Shown one piece after another: positions 13,134-15,698 of a DNA stretch of 15,698 bases. The DNA is taken from contig QBUR01000186.1 of assembly GCA_013374385.1 (NCBI GenBank), positions 1-15,698 of the forward strand. The letters are read 5' to 3'. Source of the stretch: Candidatus Methanocomedens sp. GTDB lineage: Archaea > Halobacteriota > Methanosarcinia > Methanosarcinales > Methanocomedenaceae. The notes beneath the pieces are model-generated. The model was not told the origin of the DNA. It saw only the letters and a list, made by a program, of their open reading frames with translations, and did no database searches. The stretch's first letter is position 1; the number at the start of each line of letters is the position of its first letter. The position numbers were made by a program, and so were the translations under genes.

Positions 13134-14026
13134 AACATATTGGCATAGCAGTTACCGACCCACAGGATTGGACTGCCCGTGCATTGTATGAGGCAGTTAC
13201 CAGGGCAGGTGGGTCGCCTTTTGTGTTCAGGTTGCATGATGTTACCACAATGTTGCGGGGGGAGACTGAACTGGTCGCAGGGGACATGGACTTCAGGTCG
13301 CTGGACGCGGTCATTGTGCGGGATGTTGGTGGCGGTGGTGTTGGTGGTGACGATACTGAGGGTATGTCCTACCGGTTCGATTTACTGTGCAATCTGGATG
13401 AACAGGGGATTAAGATTGTAAATCCGCCCCTGGCAATACAGACGGCGGCCAATAAACACATGTCATCGTACCTGTTCAAGCAACAGGGTCTATCTACTCC
13501 CGACACTATTCTCACTTCAGACCTTGACATAGCGGTTAATGTTGTCAGGGAATGGGGGAGGGCTGTGATTAAACCCATATTTGGGTTTAAGGGCCTGGAT
13601 ATCCGCTGTGTGGTGGACGATGAAAGTTCCAAAATACGGCTAATAAAGCACCTGGAGCGCAGGGGGGTGTTGTACCTGCAACAGTATATACCGAATCCGG
13701 GACGGGATATCAGGGTATTTGTGGTGGACGGACAGGTGTCAGGCGCAATATACCGAAATGCTCCCCCTGGTTCATGGATAAACAATTTATCACAGGGTGG
13801 AGCACCACAGCTTTGCCCGGTGTCACCTGAAATTGAGGAGCTGGCATGCGGTGCGGCCAGGGCAGTGGGTGCGGTGTATGCCGGTGTGGACCTTATAGAA
13901 GGGGAGGAAGGGTTGAGTATTCTGGAGGTGAACGGTACGCCTTCAGGCTGGGGTATCTTTGAAGCATGCGGCATTGACGTCACTGTTGATATTGTCAGGT
14001 ATGTTATGGGAGAAGTCGATGGGTAG
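13130..14026 (+). CDS. mptN: RimK-like ATP-grasp ligase, probable tetrahydromethanopterin:glutamate ligase
   Basis: A 298-aa ATP-grasp protein of the RimK family (carboxylate-amine ligases that add glutamate). It shows AVIKPIFGFKGLDIR (ATP-binding Lys and glycine-rich loop), LQQYIPNPGRDIRVFVVDG, and the metal-binding C-terminal VDLIEGEEGLSILEVNGTPSGWGIFE with Asp, Glu and Asn ligands. MptN adds an alpha-linked glutamate to tetrahydromethanopterin to give tetrahydrosarcinapterin, the C1 carrier of Methanosarcinales. CofF (coenzyme F420 glutamylation) is the close alternative. The GTG at 13130 is chosen because the product then starts MKHIGIAVTDPQDWTAR and overlaps the upstream stop as GTGA; AGGGGG lies upstream. 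A Gly-rich run (VGGGGVGGDD, about residue 65) is encoded by GGT-rich DNA. Confidence 0.75.
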   Translation: MKHIGIAVTDPQDWTARALYEAVTRAGGSPFVFRLHDVTTMLRGETELVAGDMDFRSLDAVIVRDVGGGGVGGDDTEGMSYRFDLLCNLDEQGIKIVNPPLAIQTAANKHMSSYLFKQQGLSTPDTILTSDLDIAVNVVREWGRAVIKPIFGFKGLDIRCVVDDESSKIRLIKHLERRGVLYLQQYIPNPGRDIRVFVVDGQVSGAIYRNAPPGSWINNLSQGGAPQLCPVSPEIEELACGAARAVGAVYAGVDLIEGEEGLSILEVNGTPSGWGIFEACGIDVTVDIVRYVMGEVDG

Positions 14027-14029
14027 TAT

Positions 14030-14049
14030 TATATGGTTTTATATGGTTT
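14030..14049 (+). repeat. Tandem TATATGGTTT repeat at the purC promoter
   Basis: Two perfect, abutting copies of the 10-mer TATATGGTTT lie in the 61-bp gap before purC. Each copy contains a TATA-like TTATATGG. Either could place initiation some 25 nt downstream, near 14058-14068, leaving a leader of about 20-30 nt. The 10-bp spacing is one helical turn, so both copies face the same side of the DNA. Confidence 0.55.
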
Positions 14050-14087
14050 ATGCACATCAATTATTTTCTCTCTGCGAGGATGATTAA

Positions 14088-14804
14088 ATGAAGAAGACAG
14101 ACGAGTTGTATTCAGGAAAGGCAAAGACTATTTACCACACCGAAGACCCGAACCTGTTAATAATGGATTTCAGGGACAGCCTCACAGCTTTTGATGGGGA
14201 AAAGAAATCTGAAGTGCCGAAAAAAGGGTATTATAATGCCCAGATATCCAAAAAGTTATTTGAACTGCTGGAAGAAAAAGGCATCAAGACCCATTACAGG
14301 GAGATGGTGGCTGGCAATGAGATGCTGGTGGATACCGTTAACATCATTCTGGTTGAGGTAATTGTCCGTAATATTGCTACGGGTTCTATGACCCGGAAGT
14401 ATCCTTTTGAAGAGGGAACTGTACTTGATGAACCTGTAATTGTGATGGATTATAAGGACGATTCACGCCATGACCCTATGCTCAATGAAGATATTGCAAT
14501 AGCATTGGGGCTTGCAACCAGGGAAGAACTTGCAGGGATACGCCGGACTGCGCTTGAGATAAATGAGATTCTTAAAAAATACCTGGATGAGCGGGGACTT
14601 CTGCTGCCGGATTTCAAACTTGAGTTCGGGCGCAGGGGTACGGAAGTAGTGCTGGGCGATGAGATTTCCTGTGACACCTGCCGGTTGTGGGATAAGGAGA
14701 CCGGGGATTCGCTGGACAAGGATGTGTTCAGGTTCGATAAGGGCGATTTGGCTGCGGCTTATAGGGAAGTGGCGCGCAGGATTGTGCCTGAGATATTTGA
14801 GTGA
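14088..14804 (+). CDS. purC: Phosphoribosylaminoimidazole-succinocarboxamide synthase
   Basis: A 238-aa SAICAR synthetase, which joins aspartate to CAIR with ATP in de novo purine synthesis. Visible marks are the N-terminal ELYSGKAKTIY, FRDSLTAFDGEKKSEVPKKG, the signature segment LVEVIVRNIATGSM (family VE.VVRN.A.GS), LPDFKLEFG and DEISCDTCRLWDKETG. Most family members I recall read DEISPDTCRLWD, so the Pro-to-Cys change near the active site is unusual. Length matches the bacterial/archaeal short form. GAGGATGA before the ATG serves as ribosome-binding site. No other pur gene lies in the window. Confidence 0.97.
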   Translation: MKKTDELYSGKAKTIYHTEDPNLLIMDFRDSLTAFDGEKKSEVPKKGYYNAQISKKLFELLEEKGIKTHYREMVAGNEMLVDTVNIILVEVIVRNIATGSMTRKYPFEEGTVLDEPVIVMDYKDDSRHDPMLNEDIAIALGLATREELAGIRRTALEINEILKKYLDERGLLLPDFKLEFGRRGTEVVLGDEISCDTCRLWDKETGDSLDKDVFRFDKGDLAAAYREVARRIVPEIFE

Positions 14805-14891
14805 TGTCAGTGTGGGATTTTAAGTCACGAACCAGGGACATCGCATCGCTCTGTCTTGAGCATTGAAAGGGTACATAGAAGAAAAGAACAA

Positions 14892-15101
14892 ATGAAAATT
14901 AAATGTCCGCATTGTGGAAATCCAAATACTAAAGAATCGTATAGAGATCAAAAGGATGAAGATGAAAATGATGTGCGATTTGTATACGAATGTGTAAAAT
15001 GTGGAGATATATTTATTGTTTCTGCCAAGTTTACACATTGCGAGCATCCAAGTTGGGAAATGGATTGGAATCCAATAACAGGGTTATTTGAAGATGTATA
15101 A
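14892..15101 (+). CDS. Small zinc-ribbon protein, unknown function
   Basis: A 69-aa protein starting MKIKCPHCGNPNTKESY, with two CxxC knuckles (C5/C8 and C35/C38, CVKCGDIF) about 27 residues apart, a classic zinc ribbon. A third group, HCEHPSWEMDW, follows. A charged DQKDEDENDV linker separates the knuckles. The frame is open from a TTG at 14856, but the ATG at 14892 puts the first knuckle at the N-terminus as usual; no strong Shine-Dalgarno precedes it. The DNA is visibly more AT-rich than purC upstream, with many AAA/GAT/AAT codons. A TATA-like ATTTTAAG lies near 14816. It may bind DNA, RNA or a protein partner; no specific family is recognised. Confidence 0.65.
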   Translation: MKIKCPHCGNPNTKESYRDQKDEDENDVRFVYECVKCGDIFIVSAKFTHCEHPSWEMDWNPITGLFEDV

Positions 15102-15138
15102 TATCATTCAACGGATACGTAGGATGATGAATACAGTC

Positions 15139-15213
15139 GCCGAGTAGCTGGATGCCGTTGCCAGCCCCAAGCCCTCTAAAAAAGGTACGTGAAAGTTTTA
15201 CTTCATACCGCTC
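15139..15213 (-). mobile_element. Group II intron 3' remnant (domains V-VI)
   Basis: Read on the minus strand from 15213, the sequence begins GAGCGGTATGAAGT, and after a short loop continues TTCACGTACC. This follows the 34-nt group II intron domain V pattern (GAGCCGTATG..., ACGTACGGTTC). The catalytic AGC is kept, and one C-G pair is changed to G-C (positions 5 and 30), a compensating change. It is followed, as in intact introns, by TAGAGGG, a GC-rich hairpin-like piece (GGGGCTGGCAACGGCATCC) and CTACTCGGC, close to the usual CTACTCGAC 3' end. The GNRA-type loop and two stem pairs are lost. No reverse transcriptase gene or other intron domains are visible, so this is a decayed fragment. The rest of 15102-15402 holds no gene I can support. 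Confidence 0.65.
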
Positions 15214-15312
15214 AAACATTTCTATAACACAAAACCGCCGAAATACCCCCTACAATGTACCGGGCATGTATGCAGCGTTTTTTAGATATTTGTGAAATTT
15301 TGATTAACATTT

Positions 15313-15326
15313 ATCCACAAAAAAAC
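15313..15326 (-). terminator. T7 tract downstream of the minus-strand leucine-triad gene
   Basis: On the minus strand this reads GTGGTTTTTTTGTGG, about 80 nt past the stop at 15403. Archaeal polymerases terminate at T-runs of this length. A TATAAAAAG on the same strand at about 15391-15399 could alternatively promote transcription toward the intron remnant. Confidence 0.35.
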
Positions 15327-15402
15327 CACAAAATCCACTCTTTAACCCCATCACACACTGTCTCAAATAACCCATCTCATTCCAAAACAACTTTTTATAC
15401 CC

Positions 15403-15648
15403 TCACCTTTTGATGGCTTCGGCAATCTTTTCAGGTAGAGTGTCAAGTTTACTACTAATTACATCAAGAGAATCAAGTTTTCCAAGTTGACTTAATTTAT
15501 CAAGTTGATTCAACTGGTCCAAGTGATCAAGTTGGTTAAGTTTAATATTAATTTGACCAAGAATCGTATTACCCTTATCCAATCTTTCACTAATCTCCCG
15601 CATCTCATCAATCACGATTCTGCCAAAAGGAGATGGTAATGTAGGCAC
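15403..15648 (-). CDS. Hypothetical protein with three-residue leucine repeat
   Basis: An 81-aa frame starting with GTG at 15648 (an in-frame stop lies 18 nt further upstream); an internal ATG at codon 16 is an alternative start. The ribosome-binding site is poor (GGAAC). Residues about 12-30 look helical and charged (VIDEMREISERLDKG). Then leucines fall at 37, 40, 43, 46, 49, 52, 55, 58 and 61 exactly, with D/N/S/G and Q/H/K/S between them. The C-terminus returns to a normal helix (SSKLDTLPEKIAEAIKR). No domain is recognised. A regular helical oligomerisation or partner-binding module is possible, but a strict period of three does not fit a heptad coiled coil. It lies in an accessory region next to the intron fragment and the window edge. 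Confidence 0.6.
   Translation of the reverse strand: MPTLPSPFGRIVIDEMREISERLDKGNTILGQINIKLNQLDHLDQLNQLDKLSQLGKLDSLDVISSKLDTLPEKIAEAIKR
15466..15540 (-). repeat. Nine-nucleotide-period coding repeat (Leu-x-x triads)
   Basis: The stretch encoding leucines 37-61 repeats with a 9-nt period; on the plus strand the AAGTTG/AAGTGA core recurs about every 9 or 18 bases (for example CAAGTTGA at 15482 and CAAGTTGATT at 15500). Copies have drifted mostly in the second and third codons of each unit while the leucine codon is kept, which suggests replication slippage followed by selection for leucine. Confidence 0.6.
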
Positions 15649-15698
15649 TGTTCCAAAAATCAGTTATTTTGTTGACACCGACTTTAGGTAAAATCTGT

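Noticed and set aside
15031..15219. 62-aa minus-strand open frame
   Set aside because: It runs from the group II intron remnant into the antisense of the zinc-ribbon gene, with no recognisable domain.
15311..15319. TTATCCACA, identical to a bacterial DnaA box
   Set aside because: Archaea initiate replication with Orc1/Cdc6, there is a single copy, and no origin recognition boxes or AT-rich unwinding element accompany it.
15649..15698. Possible terminus of an insertion sequence at the right edge
   Set aside because: Only 50 bases are visible, with no inverted repeat partner or transposase frame, so nothing supports it beyond location.

Overview
The window is archaeal and looks like a member of the Methanosarcinales/ANME-2/Methanoperedens-like group of Halobacteriota. 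Three things point there: an uninterrupted archaeal exosome superoperon with eukaryote-like ribosomal protein genes (L15e, L37Ae), a proteasome alpha subunit that closely resembles Methanosarcina PsmA as I remember it, and a probable tetrahydromethanopterin:glutamate ligase. The lineage call is an inference from family resemblance; no search was possible.

Layout. 1-406 (minus) is the edge of a MazF/PemK-type toxin-antitoxin pair; the toxin runs off the window and is visible only by reading the raw sequence. 494-2305 is a YgiQ-family radical SAM protein behind a small palindrome. 2366-3120 is a single-gene rpl15e unit with a TATA-like box, a leader of about 100 nt that can fold into a three-way junction, and a hairpin plus T-run terminator. 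A second promoter region rich in inverted repeats (3122-3177) precedes the main block.

3208-11269 is the exosome superoperon: COG1325 RNA-binding protein, RNase P subunits Rpp30 and Pop5, proteasome PsmA, SBDS, exosome Rrp4-Rrp41-Rrp42, L37Ae, RpoP (a 45-aa protein), KEOPS Pcc1, prefoldin beta and a DHH phosphoesterase. It links tRNA 5' processing, RNA decay, ribosome maturation, transcription, tRNA modification, protein folding and protein degradation. Many joints overlap by 4 or 8 nt. PsmA, Rrp41 and L37Ae all carry acidic C-terminal extensions.

11395-14026 is a second operon: pelota (ribosome rescue), a DUF434-type protein whose C-terminal half has NYN/PIN-nuclease-like motifs, and a RimK-like ATP-grasp ligase (probably MptN). 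purC follows behind its own promoter, with a tandem 10-bp repeat at the TATA box.

14892-15698 is accessory: an AT-rich small zinc-ribbon gene, a decayed 3' end of a group II intron (domains V-VI, minus strand), and a minus-strand gene with a strict three-residue leucine repeat. No CRISPR array, tRNA or rRNA was seen. The core is a known, well-conserved neighbourhood. The best candidates for something undescribed are the rpl15e leader RNA, the DUF434 putative nuclease beside pelota, the recurrent acidic tails, the intron remnant and the leucine-triad gene.
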